Positions 9,896 to 18,694 are shown, counted from the first letter of the stretch. The stretch: DNA of 45,451 nucleotides from Oscillatoriales cyanobacterium (GCA_011390955.1 JAABRM010000059.1:1-45451), one strand, 5' to 3'. Notes: generated by a model not told the origin, from the letters alone. Numbers and translations are program-made.

Positions 9896-10579
9896 TTAAC
9901 CTTCTTGCTCCAAATCAGCAAGCTGCTGATTAAACCAAACCGCCGCATTAATATTATTCCCCTCAGTCATCTGTTCTAACATTTCCGATAACAGGGAAAT
10001 CGGCAATCCTGCCAAAGCTACCGAAACAGCAATTTGCTGATATTTACCATCCGATTGTAACCGAAATGCCAGCACTTGCGGTCCCTTAATATCCACTACC
10101 CAATATTCGGGAATTCCCAACGCCGCATAAAGCTGTTTTTTCTCATCTAAATCTGTGGCTAAAGTAGTATCGGCAATTTCCCCCACTAAATCAGGAACTC
10201 GCCAACGTTCCAGATTAATTCGGCGCGGTTCTCCCTCTGACCATTGAGGCGAACCACCACCGATATATAAAACTTTATCAGGATCTGCCGCTTGCTTTGG
10301 CGGTTTTGAAATCACACAACCGCTCAAAGAATCCACTAGCAACCCCTTTTTCCGAGCAAACCAGACAAAAAATACCAGTGTGAATAAATCGTTAAATCTC
10401 GCGTGGTTAATTCCTTCATTACCCATATTAGCCCAAAGATATCCCTGATTAAAAAATAGCCTAACATCCTGTTCCAAGTTCGGATTGTCCCGCCATGCTA
10501 CATAATCATCCCAGGTGGCGGGTTGCCATTGGGGAAAAGCCAGACTAATGGTGGGTTTTTCAGCAGTTATAGGAGTCAT
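9896..10579 (-). CDS. Uma2 family (DUF820) putative endonuclease
   Basis: 227 residues of the Uma2/DUF820 family, very numerous in cyanobacteria. The PD-(D/E)XK-type core is visible: VPDLVGEIADTTLATDLDEK (D, E and the later K) followed by KQLYAALGIPEYWVVDI. The start TPITAEKPTISLAFP and the stretch TWDDYVAWRD are typical. The C-terminus ends in a Gln/Glu-rich helix. Nuclease activity is predicted from the fold, and the biological role of these paralogues is not known. An AGGAG-like stretch lies close to the ATG. It is bounded by the dead vapC fragment on one side and a strong terminator-like repeat on the other. Confidence 0.85.
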   Translation of the reverse strand: MTPITAEKPTISLAFPQWQPATWDDYVAWRDNPNLEQDVRLFFNQGYLWANMGNEGINHARFNDLFTLVFFVWFARKKGLLVDSLSGCVISKPPKQAADPDKVLYIGGGSPQWSEGEPRRINLERWRVPDLVGEIADTTLATDLDEKKQLYAALGIPEYWVVDIKGPQVLAFRLQSDGKYQQIAVSVALAGLPISLLSEMLEQMTEGNNINAAVWFNQQLADLEQEG

Positions 10580-10626
10580 TATGATCCGCTCCGTTATCTT
10601 GTGATATTTTATTATATCCCAGGGAT

Positions 10627-10703
10627 TAAAAAAACCGGGTTTCTCAGATAATTTTTGCCGAAATTGGTTTAAAATTAGCCCAATATTATCTGAGAAACCC
10701 GGT
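10627..10703 (-). terminator. Terminator of the SDR gene with arms of the AAACCGGG family
   Basis: A perfect 19-base inverted repeat: ACCGGGTTTCTCAGATAAT at 10634-10652 and its complement at 10685-10703. Read on the minus strand, the stem starts 8 bases after the SDR stop and is followed by a run of seven T (10627-10633 on the plus strand as A). This is a good intrinsic terminator with a 32-base loop. The arms are made from the same AAACCGGGTTTCT sequence as the island repeats. Confidence 0.7.
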
Positions 10704-10710
10704 GGCTGAT

Positions 10711-11493
10711 TTAAGAAAATTTAAACTGTTTTTCGATCGCACTGACTAGGGTCTCACGAGGCAGAAATCGGGGAATATTCACAATTAATTGATTACCCAA
10801 TCCACCTGTCACCACAGTCGATTCATTTTTGGCTAAAGCTTCGAGGGATTGCAGCACCACTTCTTCTGGGGTGGCTAATTTTTGCGGCCCACTAAAATTC
10901 ATGGAATTAGGAAACTCTGCCACATTGGGGAAATTGGTACTGGTTGGCCCAGGACAAAGGGCTTGCACCCGAATGCCAAATTGCCGATTTTCTGCCCACA
11001 ATGCCTCAGTAAAACTGAGAACAAATGCTTTAGTTGCGGCGTAAACTGACATATAAGGTAACGGTTGAAAACCGGCGATCGAACCGACATTAATAATACT
11101 GCCGGAACCTTGGCTTTTCATCCCTGGCAAAAATAGATAAGTGAGTTCAACTAAGGCCAAAACATTCAGTTGAATCATTTCTAGTTGCTTGGCTAAGGGG
11201 CGATCGCTAAATGCCCCATAATCCCCAAACCCAGCATTATTAATTAATAGATCGATGGTCAAACCTTTTTGACTCACCCGGTCAAAAATTGCCTGATTAG
11301 CGCCGGTCTGAGTCAGGTCAGCAACCAAAACCTCCACCTGAATTGGCGCTATTTGCCGTAGGCGATCGGCCAGTTGATTCAATTTGTCTTCAGAACGCGC
11401 CACCAAAACCAGATTGGTTTGCTGTTTCGCCAGTTCGTCAGCAAAAGCGGCACCAATTCCTGATGAGGCGCCCGTGATTAAAGCCGTCTGCAT
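10711..11493 (-). CDS. Short-chain dehydrogenase/reductase (classical SDR)
   Basis: About 260 residues from the preferred start MQTALITGASSGIGAAFADE; an upstream in-frame start adds 12 residues but breaks the usual SDR opening. The Rossmann cofactor site TGASSGIG, the NNAG motif (LLINNAGFGDYG), the catalytic serine in IINVGSIAGF, and Y-x3-K in YAATKAF are all present. The basic residue after the second strand (ARSED) suggests NADPH. The substrate cannot be read from the sequence; close relatives are annotated as general oxidoreductases. A strong terminator follows. Confidence 0.85.
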   Translation of the reverse strand: MQTALITGASSGIGAAFADELAKQQTNLVLVARSEDKLNQLADRLRQIAPIQVEVLVADLTQTGANQAIFDRVSQKGLTIDLLINNAGFGDYGAFSDRPLAKQLEMIQLNVLALVELTYLFLPGMKSQGSGSIINVGSIAGFQPLPYMSVYAATKAFVLSFTEALWAENRQFGIRVQALCPGPTSTNFPNVAEFPNSMNFSGPQKLATPEEVVLQSLEALAKNESTVVTGGLGNQLIVNIPRFLPRETLVSAIEKQFKFS

Positions 11494-11539
11494 AGTGATA
11501 ACCCAAATAATGAGCAGATTTCTTAACAAATCTTAACGT

Positions 11540-11725
11540 TTTTTGGGGAGGGTGTGGGGTGTGGGGGGCAGGGGAGCGGAGGGGCAGAGGAGCGGGGGAG
11601 CGGAGGGGCAGAGGAGCGGAGGGGCAGAGGAGCCCGCCGTCGGCCCGCCGTCGGCAGAGGGAAGTAGGGGCAATCCGATGGCGGTGGTTGCCCCGGAGCA
11701 GAGGCGCGGAGGAGCAGAGGGACGC
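11540..11725. repeat. G-rich tandem repeat tract
   Basis: The plus strand is an almost pure purine tract built from GGGGAGCGGAGGGGCAGAGG-like units in about three and a half imperfect copies, followed by a doubled GCCCGCCGTCG. Many runs of three or four G could form quadruplexes on the plus strand. It lies upstream of the SDR gene. Reading frames through it are low-complexity and not convincing as proteins. Confidence 0.75.
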
Positions 11726-11797
11726 AGAAACCGGGTTTCTTAACAAATATTTCGATTCAGATGCAAAGATTGGAGGCAGTTACCCGGTTTCTTTTTC
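11726..11797. repeat. AAACCGGGTTTCT element, rightmost copy
   Basis: A complete unit: CAGAAACCGGGTTTCTTAAC, a diverged middle with GATTCAGATGCAAAG, and TTACCCGGTTTCTTTTTCTG. It is the last copy seen in the window and marks the right border of the accessory island, since the housekeeping sugar-phosphate genes start directly after it. Confidence 0.7.
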
Positions 11798-11832
11798 TGG
11801 GAATCGCATCCATCAAATATCTGAATGAATCA

Positions 11833-11865
11833 AAATAAAAAAGAGACGCCATTAGTAGCGTCTCT
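11833..11865 (-). terminator. Terminator of opcA and possibly of the whole fbp-opcA run
   Basis: On the minus strand a perfect 8-base stem, AGAGACGC (8-base loop) GCGTCTCT, is followed by TTTTTTATTTTG. It starts 24 bases after the opcA stop codon. This is a textbook intrinsic terminator. Confidence 0.85.
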
Positions 11866-11889
11866 CTGAGCAATTAAATCGCCGACAAA

Positions 11890-13221
11890 TTACCGCGATC
11901 GCAACTGTAAAATTTGCGCGGTGACAGCCAAACTTTCCTCATACAACATATCGCGACCCCAACGTTGTAACTGTTGACTCATCAGGGACTCCGCTTTTTG
12001 ATCGCTCAAAGGAGTCACTTGTTCCGTGCGGCAATTCTGAGCGCTACCCCCCGCTTCCATCCGCATACAACCCGTAGTTTCCGAACAAAGAATCGTGCAA
12101 CAATTCGCATTACAATTCTTTGAAGTCAAACGCAAACCAATTAAATCACCGGGAATTTCGCCCCAGTCCGCAGTAGGTGCGCCCGCTAATTCTGCTTCAA
12201 TGGTTTTGTGATTTGAACCGATAAATTTAATCTGCCTAATATCATAATCACCATGTTCCTCCGTATAAGCAATTGGTTGCCAACCCAAGCGACTGGCAAA
12301 CCAACCTAAGAACATCAAAGCTTGAGCGGCATTGCCTTTTTCATAATCAATGGTGATTTGATCGATATCCCCCAAAGAAGCGCGACGCTCTGGGGGATCA
12401 AATGCCGCCGCAGTTAACTCTTGCCAGGAAGATAGACGATGCCAATTCAAATCAGCAATATAAGTTTCGGCATCAATTAACTCCTGCATTTTTAGCAACT
12501 CCGACTCTGGATCGCTAAAATAAGAAGAATCCACAATAATACAATTACAGGAGCGAGAAAGTTGCTTAAACAACTCCTGTTCTGGATTCGGAGTTGCTTT
12601 CCACCAAACAAACTTAGGCAACCCTGGAATCATCAAAGATTTCACTAAGTCGCCGACCCGTTCTAAAGCTTGTTTAGTGCCGCGAATGGTAATATATTCG
12701 CAGCAAACTAGATTATTGGCACTACTTTTTTGAATCGGGCAATAAGCAGAAACTTGAGCGGTTACACCTTCATCTTCTCCAAGAGTAGGACAGATGCTAA
12801 TAATGCGGCAGGGATTTTGAGTTGCGATCGCCTCACTGATGCTAAAACCCCTAGTATTCAGATTATTAATCTTTCTCTGTTCTGGGGGCAACTTGGCGAA
12901 CTCTTCCCGTAATTTTTTCAGCGTATGCGGTCCTACTCGCCCAGTATGTTTGAGATTATAAGTTGCCTGAGCTTTTTTTACCGCAGCTTTTGTCTGTGGC
13001 CCATAAACTCCATCAATTGCCCCATCATAAAATCCCAAAGCGGCCAACAATTGTTGAAACTCTTCCGGTTCATAAACCACCATACTAAAAGTAGTGGCTC
13101 GCGTGGCCACGGAATTTCCTCCGGGCACATTTTGGCTGCGCCAAATATTACTTAATTCCGCTTCAATCTCATCCAGAGAAATATCTTTTGGCTTTTGCAA
13201 AGCCACAATTGATGTAATCAT
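11890..13221 (-). CDS. opcA: OpcA, G6PDH assembly/activator protein
   Basis: 443 residues. OpcA binds glucose-6-phosphate dehydrogenase and raises its activity in the cyanobacterial oxidative pentose phosphate pathway. Residues about 48-105 form a peptidoglycan-binding-like module (LLAALGFYDGAIDGVYGPQT), an extension seen in cyanobacterial OpcA. The remainder is the OpcA domain with CRIISICPTL, LPKFVWWKATP, IVDSS and DLNWHRLSSWQELTAAAFD. A cysteine-rich stretch (C370, C374, C375, C379, C385, C397) lies where thioredoxin-dependent redox control of OpcA has been mapped in Anabaena. Its usual partner gene zwf precedes it by about 110 bases. ATG start; a strong terminator follows. Confidence 0.92.
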   Translation of the reverse strand: MITSIVALQKPKDISLDEIEAELSNIWRSQNVPGGNSVATRATTFSMVVYEPEEFQQLLAALGFYDGAIDGVYGPQTKAAVKKAQATYNLKHTGRVGPHTLKKLREEFAKLPPEQRKINNLNTRGFSISEAIATQNPCRIISICPTLGEDEGVTAQVSAYCPIQKSSANNLVCCEYITIRGTKQALERVGDLVKSLMIPGLPKFVWWKATPNPEQELFKQLSRSCNCIIVDSSYFSDPESELLKMQELIDAETYIADLNWHRLSSWQELTAAAFDPPERRASLGDIDQITIDYEKGNAAQALMFLGWFASRLGWQPIAYTEEHGDYDIRQIKFIGSNHKTIEAELAGAPTADWGEIPGDLIGLRLTSKNCNANCCTILCSETTGCMRMEAGGSAQNCRTEQVTPLSDQKAESLMSQQLQRWGRDMLYEESLAVTAQILQLRSR

Positions 13222-13330
13222 TGCTTTATGCTTGCTTTTTCCTTTGTTTTTAGTTATTTGTTTTTAGTTATTAGTTATTAGTTATTCGTTATCAAATAAT
13301 CAACAACAAAGTAACTAATAACTAATATCG

Positions 13331-14860
13331 TTACAACCGGCGCCAACGCCGACCATCCCGATTTAATAATAGTGCAGCTTCCACCGGCTCCCAAGTTCCC
13401 GCTTCATACAGAGGAATCACTTCCGGAGGTGCTGGAGCATCCCAAACTTCTAACAGAGGAGTCAGCACCCGCCAAGACGCTTCCACTTCATCCCCGTGAG
13501 TAAACAAAGTTGGGTCGCCTAACATACAGTCAATCAACAAACGACTGTAGGCATCTGTATTCGCTTGACCAAAGGCGGCATCATAACGGAAATCCATCTC
13601 CACCGAACGAGTCCGCAGAGAACTGCCCGGAGTTTTCACCTCAAAGCGCATAGAAATCCCTTCATTGGGCTGAATTCGCATCGCCAGAACATTCTGGTTC
13701 ACCTGTTTGGCCGCCGATTGAAACATCATATACGGCACTTCTTTAAACTGAATGGCGATTTCTGTCACCTTTTTCGGCATCCGCTTGCCCGTCCGCAAAT
13801 AAAAAGGCACCCCTTTCCACCGCCAGTTATCAATTTGTAGCTTTAATGCCGCATAGGTGGGAGTGATGGAATTCTGGTCAGCCCCGTGTTCTTCTCGGTA
13901 TCCCGGCACTTGCTTGCCATTCATCCAACCGGCAGTATATTGACCCCGAACCGCGCACAAATCCAAGTCATCTAAATTCGCCAACCGGGTGGCTTGGACT
14001 ACTTTAACTTTTTCATTGCGAATACTATCCGCATCCAGGGAGTTCGGCGGTTCCATTGCGGTGAGGCAAAATAGTTGCATCAGGTGATTTTGCACCATGT
14101 CCCGCAAAGCCCCAGAAGTTTCGTAATAGCCAGCCCGTCCTTCTAACCCGACGGTTTCTGCCACGGTGATTTGCACATGATCGACATATTGGCGATTCCA
14201 TAACGGTTCAAAAATGGCGTTGGCAAACCGAAATACTAATAAGTTTTGGACGGTTTCTTTACCTAAATAATGGTCAATGCGATAAATTTGTTCTTCTTTA
14301 CAAACTTGACGCACCACTTGGTTAAGAATTTGGGCAGAAGCTAAGTCACGACCAAAAGGTTTTTCGATGACTAAGCGATGTTTGTTTGGGTCAGTGAGCA
14401 TTCCCGCTTTACCCAGTTGTTGGGCTGCTTCCCCAAAAAATCGCGGGGCGACCGATAAGTAAAAAACCCGATTTCCCCTGGTTCCTCTTTGTTCATCGAG
14501 TTCGCTGAGAAATGCTTTGAGTTTTTGGTAACTTTCAGGGTTGTCAATATCCCCAGAGCAATAAAATAGTCCTTTGGCAAAATCTCGCCAGATTTCTTCT
14601 TGGCCGATTCCTCCACCAAATTCTTCGACTCCTTCGCGCATTTGTTCGCGAAAGTAGTCGTGACTCCAGTCACTGCGAGAAACTCCGACAATGGTGAGTT
14701 CTGGAGGTAGTTTGCGCTCCAGTTTCATTTGATAGATCGCCGGGACTAATTTTCTTTGGGTTAAATCTCCAGAAGCCCCAAAAATGATCATAATTTGGGG
14801 TTCGGGGATGCGACTTTGTTGTAGTCCAACCCGGAGCGGATTTTCGAGCAATGCAACCAT
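13331..14860 (-). CDS. zwf: Glucose-6-phosphate 1-dehydrogenase
   Basis: 509 residues. The enzyme oxidises glucose-6-phosphate to 6-phosphogluconolactone with NADP+, the entry step of the oxidative pentose phosphate pathway and a main source of NADPH at night. The N-terminal dinucleotide site reads [14 protein letters not shown] (about 26-38). The active-site motif RIDHYLGKE is near residue 195, and EKPFGRDL lies before it. The length is normal for cyanobacterial enzymes. The next gene encodes its activator OpcA. In Anabaena and Nostoc this dehydrogenase is inhibited by thioredoxin reduction in the light. ATG start. The tal gene upstream is separated by about 680 bases of repeats, so zwf may have its own promoter here. 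Confidence 0.95.
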   Translation of the reverse strand: MVALLENPLRVGLQQSRIPEPQIMIIFGASGDLTQRKLVPAIYQMKLERKLPPELTIVGVSRSDWSHDYFREQMREGVEEFGGGIGQEEIWRDFAKGLFYCSGDIDNPESYQKLKAFLSELDEQRGTRGNRVFYLSVAPRFFGEAAQQLGKAGMLTDPNKHRLVIEKPFGRDLASAQILNQVVRQVCKEEQIYRIDHYLGKETVQNLLVFRFANAIFEPLWNRQYVDHVQITVAETVGLEGRAGYYETSGALRDMVQNHLMQLFCLTAMEPPNSLDADSIRNEKVKVVQATRLANLDDLDLCAVRGQYTAGWMNGKQVPGYREEHGADQNSITPTYAALKLQIDNWRWKGVPFYLRTGKRMPKKVTEIAIQFKEVPYMMFQSAAKQVNQNVLAMRIQPNEGISMRFEVKTPGSSLRTRSVEMDFRYDAAFGQANTDAYSRLLIDCMLGDPTLFTHGDEVEASWRVLTPLLEVWDAPAPPEVIPLYEAGTWEPVEAALLLNRDGRRWRRL

Positions 14861-15539
14861 AGTTAAAATTAGCGAACAATTGTGAATTTTTTGGTTTTTT
14901 CAGGACTGATAGACCAGAATATATATATCGGGGCAATGACCTTATATAGCGATTGTCATAGTTATGAAGTACAAAAAAATTTGTCATTCCCGCGAAGGCG
15001 GGAATCCAGAAAACCTCTGTACTTCCCGAACGACAATAACCGCTATATCGGGGCAATTACCTTATATATATCGGGGCAATCACCTTATAAGTAGGTGAAC
15101 ATAATTAATTGCACTTTTCTTTTCCCGCCGATAGGCTGTGGATTCCCGTCGGAGTTTACCCCCGCGAATGCGTGGGGCGGGAATGACAGTTTTTTTCTCA
15201 TGGGGTCTGTGGTGCATTTATTTCTGCCCGTAAACTTATATATCGGGGCAACCACCGCCTTGGGGCAATTACCTTATATATATCGGGGCAATCACCTTAT
15301 AAGTAGGTGAACATAATTAATTGCACTTTTCTTTTCCCGCCGATAGGCTGTGGATTCCCGTCGGAGTTTACCCCCGCGAAGGCCGCCATCGGCGGGAATG
15401 ACAGTTTTTCTCCCGATCTGGTCTGTGGTGCATTTATTTCTGCCCGTAAACTTATATATCGGGGCAACCACCGCCACGGAAAAGCCCCTACAGATTATAT
15501 ATATTAAGGATGGCTATTTGGTTTCAGTCCTATTCCAGA
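14861..15539. repeat. Repeat-filled gap between tal and zwf
   Basis: No gene is visible in these 680 bases. The tract ATATATCGGGGCAA followed by a few bases and ACCTTATA occurs about six times (near 14919, 15046, 15066, 15238, 15274 and 15454). A mini palindrome CATTCCCGCGAAGGCGGGAA lies near 14985. The dominant structure is the tandem duplication at 15050-15475. In related cyanobacteria fbp, tal, zwf and opcA are close together, so this insert may have split the operon. Confidence 0.75.
15050..15475. repeat. 212-bp tandem duplication of a mobile-looking element
   Basis: Unit one (15050-15261) and unit two (15262 to about 15475) start with the same GGGGCAATTACCTTATA and stay nearly identical to CGGGGCAACCACCGCC. 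They differ mainly around 15170-15200, where one copy reads GAATGCGTGGGGCGGGAATG and the other GAAGGCCGCCATCGGCGGGA. Each unit has TAAGTAGGTGAACATAATTA near its left side and TTTCTGCCCGTAAACTTATA near its right. A related copy in inverted orientation lies at 33735-33925, so the element is dispersed. It has no coding capacity, as in a non-autonomous element. Confidence 0.8.
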
Positions 15540-16673
15540 TTAAGCTGGGGTAAGTTGTTTTATTTTAGCTTCTAATGATGCCAGGAGAGAATCAAAAGGT
15601 TTGATAAATTTATCAATACCGTCTTCCAATAAGTCTGCCATAACTTGATTTAGGTTAATGCCAATTTCGGGAAGAGTTTCGATCGCTTGATAAGCGTCTT
15701 CGAGATTAATTTCAATGCGGCTGGCAATTTCACAATGATCGGCACAAGCTTCAATGGTGTTTGGTGGCATGGTGTTGACGGTGTTGGGGCCAATGAGTTC
15801 GTTGACGTAAAGAACGTCACTGTATTCTGGGTTTTTGGTGCTGGTGGAAGCCCATAATAAGCGTTGCACTTGAGCGCCTTTGGCGGACAGGGCTTTCCAG
15901 CGATCGCTCTGAATAATTTTCTTATATTCTTGATAGGCAACTTTGGCATTGGCGATCGCAATTTTGCCTTTCAACCCCCGCATTTTTTCTTGTAATGCCA
16001 TATCGCTAGTATTGGCAATTAATTCATCCAGTTTAGCATCGATCGCATTATCAATCCGGCTAATAAAGAAACTGGCCACTGAACCAATGTTACTAACATC
16101 TTGACCGGCGGCTACTCGCTGTTCTAGTCCGCGAATATAAGCCCAGAAAGTTTCCACATAGCTATCCACGGAAAACAGCAGGGTAATATTCACATTAATC
16201 CCCGCCGCGATCGCACTTTCCACCGCAGGCAAACCTTCAGGAGTACCCGGAATTTTAATCATCACATTGGGGCGATTCACTGCGGCAAAATAACGCTTGG
16301 CTTCGGCCAAAGTTGTTGCTGTATCCCGCGCTAAATTGGGCGGAACTTCGATGCTGACATAACCATCTAAGCCATTGGTTTCGTCATAAACCGGGCGCAA
16401 AATATCACAAGCATTGCGAATATCGTCAAACACCAAATACTCGTAAATTTCTATCACCGACTTACCGGCATTTGCCGCAATGTCTGCATCATAAATCTTG
16501 TTACCAGCGATCGCCTTTTCAAAAATAGCCGGATTAGAAGTCACCCCGTGAACATTGCGACTGGCAATCATCTCTTTTAATTCACCAGACTGAATCGCAT
16601 CTCGACTTAAATTATCCAGCCAAATACTTTGACCATAAGCTTTAATTTGTAAAATCGGACTTTGAGTATTCAT
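15540..16673 (-). CDS. tal: Transaldolase
   Basis: 377 residues from the preferred start MNTQSPILQIKAYGQSIWLD. Transaldolase moves a dihydroxyacetone unit between sugar phosphates, linking glycolysis and the pentose phosphate pathway. Motifs: DNLSRDAIQSGELK, GVTSNPAIFEKAI, the Schiff-base lysine region MIKIPGTPEGLPA, and NVTLLFSVD. The length fits the longer TAL group (Mycobacterium/cyanobacteria type). An AGGAG site lies 9 bases upstream of ATG 16673, while the longer in-frame start at 16712 has no such support. It lies 68 bases downstream of fbp on the same strand. Confidence 0.93.
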   Translation of the reverse strand: MNTQSPILQIKAYGQSIWLDNLSRDAIQSGELKEMIASRNVHGVTSNPAIFEKAIAGNKIYDADIAANAGKSVIEIYEYLVFDDIRNACDILRPVYDETNGLDGYVSIEVPPNLARDTATTLAEAKRYFAAVNRPNVMIKIPGTPEGLPAVESAIAAGINVNITLLFSVDSYVETFWAYIRGLEQRVAAGQDVSNIGSVASFFISRIDNAIDAKLDELIANTSDMALQEKMRGLKGKIAIANAKVAYQEYKKIIQSDRWKALSAKGAQVQRLLWASTSTKNPEYSDVLYVNELIGPNTVNTMPPNTIEACADHCEIASRIEINLEDAYQAIETLPEIGINLNQVMADLLEDGIDKFIKPFDSLLASLEAKIKQLTPA

Positions 16674-16741
16674 TTCAAATTTTCTCCTGTAATAAAAGGA
16701 AACCATCAACAATCAACCATCAACCTGCAACCAGCAACCAA

Positions 16742-17794
16742 TTATCCTCGATCTTTTTCCTGTCGTTCACCTTCTTGAATAAAAGATTTTACCAAAGCCA
16801 CATCCTCTTTACTGCCAATAATAAAAGGTGTGCGAGCATGGAGGCGATCGGGAATCACATCCATAATTTCCTGGGTTCCCGTACTGGCAGCACCCCCAGC
16901 TTGTTCCATTAAAAAAGCTAAAGGAGCCGTTTCATAAAGTAACCGCAATTTTCCCTCCGGTTTTTTCTCCGTTCCCGGATACATAAACACTCCCCCTTGG
17001 AACAAAATGCGGTGAAAATCTCCCACCAACGCCCCACTATATCGAGCAGTATAACCCTCATGGCGATGCACATAACGAATATAGTTACGAATTGATTCCG
17101 ACCACTGCCAAAAATTCCCCTCATTCGCACTGTAAATCGGGCCATGTTCGGGAACTTTAATATTTTCACTAAATAGAATAAATTCCCCCAAACTTGGGTC
17201 AAGAGTAAATGCATGAACTCCTCGACCAATAGAATAAACCAGCATGGTACTCGGTCCATACAGAATATATCCAGCGGCAAGTTGTTTATGGCCACTTTGG
17301 AGTAAATCTTGGGCGGAACCATCCTCATCAATTCCTTCTTGTTGGCGAATGGAAAAAATAGAACCGACATTTAGGTTAATATCAACATTACTCGATCCGT
17401 CAATCGGATCGTAAAGCAGAGTATAGCGACCAATCGGGCAATTTTCGGGAATATAATAAGGCTGTTCCATTTCCTCGGAAGCCAACCGACAAACTAAGCC
17501 ACTTTGTTTAAAAACGGAGATAAACACCTGATTGGCATAAAGATCCATTTTTTTCACCGATTCCCCTTGCACGTTCACCCCACCAGTGAAACCGAGCACC
17601 CCTTCCATTAACCCCGCTCGACTCAGGTGACGGGAAATCAACTTTCCCGCTAGAGCAATTCGGTTCATTAGAGAACTGAGATCCTGGGCATCCGGGGCAA
17701 AGCTTTGGAGTTGCTGGAGGACATGACGGGATAAGGTGGTGCAATCGCGATCGAGTGCCGGTTCCTGAGTCACTTCTTGATGAGTTTCTGACAT
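16742..17794 (-). CDS. fbp: Class I fructose-1,6-bisphosphatase
   Basis: 350 residues. It hydrolyses fructose-1,6-bisphosphate to fructose-6-phosphate in gluconeogenesis and the Calvin cycle. The metal and substrate motif [13 protein letters not shown] is intact, as are [25 protein letters not shown] and the C-terminal [20 protein letters not shown], which identify class I (Fbp) and not the dual FBP/SBPase of cyanobacteria. First gene of the fbp-tal-zwf-opcA run, an order conserved in several cyanobacteria. Its promoter should lie in the AT-rich gap upstream. ATG start; family length normal. Confidence 0.95.
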   Translation of the reverse strand: MSETHQEVTQEPALDRDCTTLSRHVLQQLQSFAPDAQDLSSLMNRIALAGKLISRHLSRAGLMEGVLGFTGGVNVQGESVKKMDLYANQVFISVFKQSGLVCRLASEEMEQPYYIPENCPIGRYTLLYDPIDGSSNVDINLNVGSIFSIRQQEGIDEDGSAQDLLQSGHKQLAAGYILYGPSTMLVYSIGRGVHAFTLDPSLGEFILFSENIKVPEHGPIYSANEGNFWQWSESIRNYIRYVHRHEGYTARYSGALVGDFHRILFQGGVFMYPGTEKKPEGKLRLLYETAPLAFLMEQAGGAASTGTQEIMDVIPDRLHARTPFIIGSKEDVALVKSFIQEGERQEKDRG

Positions 17795-18257
17795 AATGTT
17801 TATGCGATCGTTTCCAGTGGCATTTTCCGGTGTCGCAGCACCCGCACTGATTTTCTCTTATTTTAATCATCCGAGGGGTTGCTGCTTTCTTTTCTATCTT
17901 AAAGATAGATTTACTATTCTGTGGCTGAACTTTAGATCAATTACAGAAATCAAGATATTTATATAAGTGTTTTTACGGAGTCTCTGGATACCAAAGGCGA
18001 TCGCCCGATGTGGCTCTTCGCTTCACGCCCCTGGAAGATTGCCTCACACAATTTCATCAATCCTAGGGAAAATATTAAAATAATCTAAAAAAATCAGGCA
18101 AATTATTTTGATCGTGTATAATATGCCAGTTTAAAAATATTCAATATATGATTATTTTAAGTTTAAGAAAGCATTAACTTTTCCGACGTTTTGTGAACAT
18201 GAATCAAATCTAGGCGATCGCGCCCGAAAAAATTTTTGAAATTTTATGGAATACAGC
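17795..18257. other. AT-rich gap upstream of fbp
   Basis: No convincing gene. On the plus strand a perfect TATAAT lies at 18117-18122, and the stem-loop at 18258-18298 has a T-run on that strand too. A plus-strand RNA of about 170 bases is therefore possible, but no good -35 box is visible. The fbp promoter should lie on the minus strand near 17850-17950. Two HIP1-like sites are present. Confidence 0.35.
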
Positions 18258-18298
18258 AAAAAGGGTCTACTCGAATGTGGTCGAGCAGACCCTTTTTT
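18258..18298 (-). terminator. Bidirectional stem-loop terminator after the 74-residue gene
   Basis: Arms AAAAAGGGTCTACTCGA and TCGAGCAGACCCTTTTT surround a 7-base loop. On the minus strand the only imperfect pair becomes a G-U wobble, and the stem ends in TTTTT, so the main role should be to end the small gene at 18321-18545. The plus strand also has a six-T tail. Confidence 0.8.
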
Positions 18299-18320
18299 CC
18301 ACAATGGCTAAAACCCGACG

Positions 18321-18545
18321 CTAGTCAATCGAAATAGACTGAGGCCCACTGCTGCCACCATTCCGGCTGGAAGTATTTTCCGTACTGGCAGTCACATTAG
18401 TTGAAGTCCCTTGTTCTTGGAGCCAGCTTTTCACCGGATCGTCAGTGAGTTTGACTCGCAACAGTCCTGAGACAAATCCACCCAAAAACGCAACTGGGTA
18501 TTGAGTCAGTTCTTTCAACACGGGTGTTAACTCATCCATAAACAT
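18321..18545 (-). CDS. Small protein of unknown function
   Basis: 74 residues. The first half (MDELTPVLKELTQYPVAFLG, then GFVSGLLRVKLTDDPVKSWL) is an amphipathic to hydrophobic helical region with a GG-x3-G pattern, perhaps membrane-associated. The second half is a low-complexity Ser/Thr/Asn-rich tail. I do not recognise the family, though the layout looks like a conserved cyanobacterial small protein. Two ATG codons (18545 and 18539) are possible; GGAA precedes the second at better spacing. Its own terminator and an AAGGAG stretch upstream support expression. Confidence 0.65.
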   Translation of the reverse strand: MFMDELTPVLKELTQYPVAFLGGFVSGLLRVKLTDDPVKSWLQEQGTSTNVTASTENTSSRNGGSSGPQSISID

Positions 18546-18613
18546 TTCCTACCAATCTCCTTGATCTATTTCGCCAATATTAAGGATCCTAGCGCGTTTC
18601 CGTCTGTGGATGA

Positions 18614-18694
18614 ATTGTGATTGGTTATTCGTTATTTATTATTTAACCCACAGAGCGAATAACCAATAACCAATAACCAATAACCAATCACAAT
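18614..18694. repeat. Inverted repeat with AATAACC heptamer repeats after nrdJ
   Basis: Right arm: about four tandem copies of the heptamer AATAACC (18659-18686). Left arm at 18614-18629 (ATTGTGATTGGTTATT) is the exact complement of 18679-18694. Short tandem heptamers of this kind (STRR) are typical of filamentous cyanobacteria. Since nrdJ ends at 18702, the RNA would form a long hairpin just after its stop codon. Confidence 0.75.

Noticed and set aside
11543-11828. Two plus-strand frames of 66 and 89 codons through the G-rich tract
   Set aside because: Translations are low-complexity Gly/Arg/Glu repeats produced by the tandem DNA repeat; both continue into the AAACCGGG element or its flank.
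15095-15553. Open frames of 61-71 codons over the tandem duplication
   Set aside because: They repeat because the DNA is duplicated (the same start residues MNIINCTFLFPPIGC appear twice), and they run over palindromes. No coding signal beyond chance.
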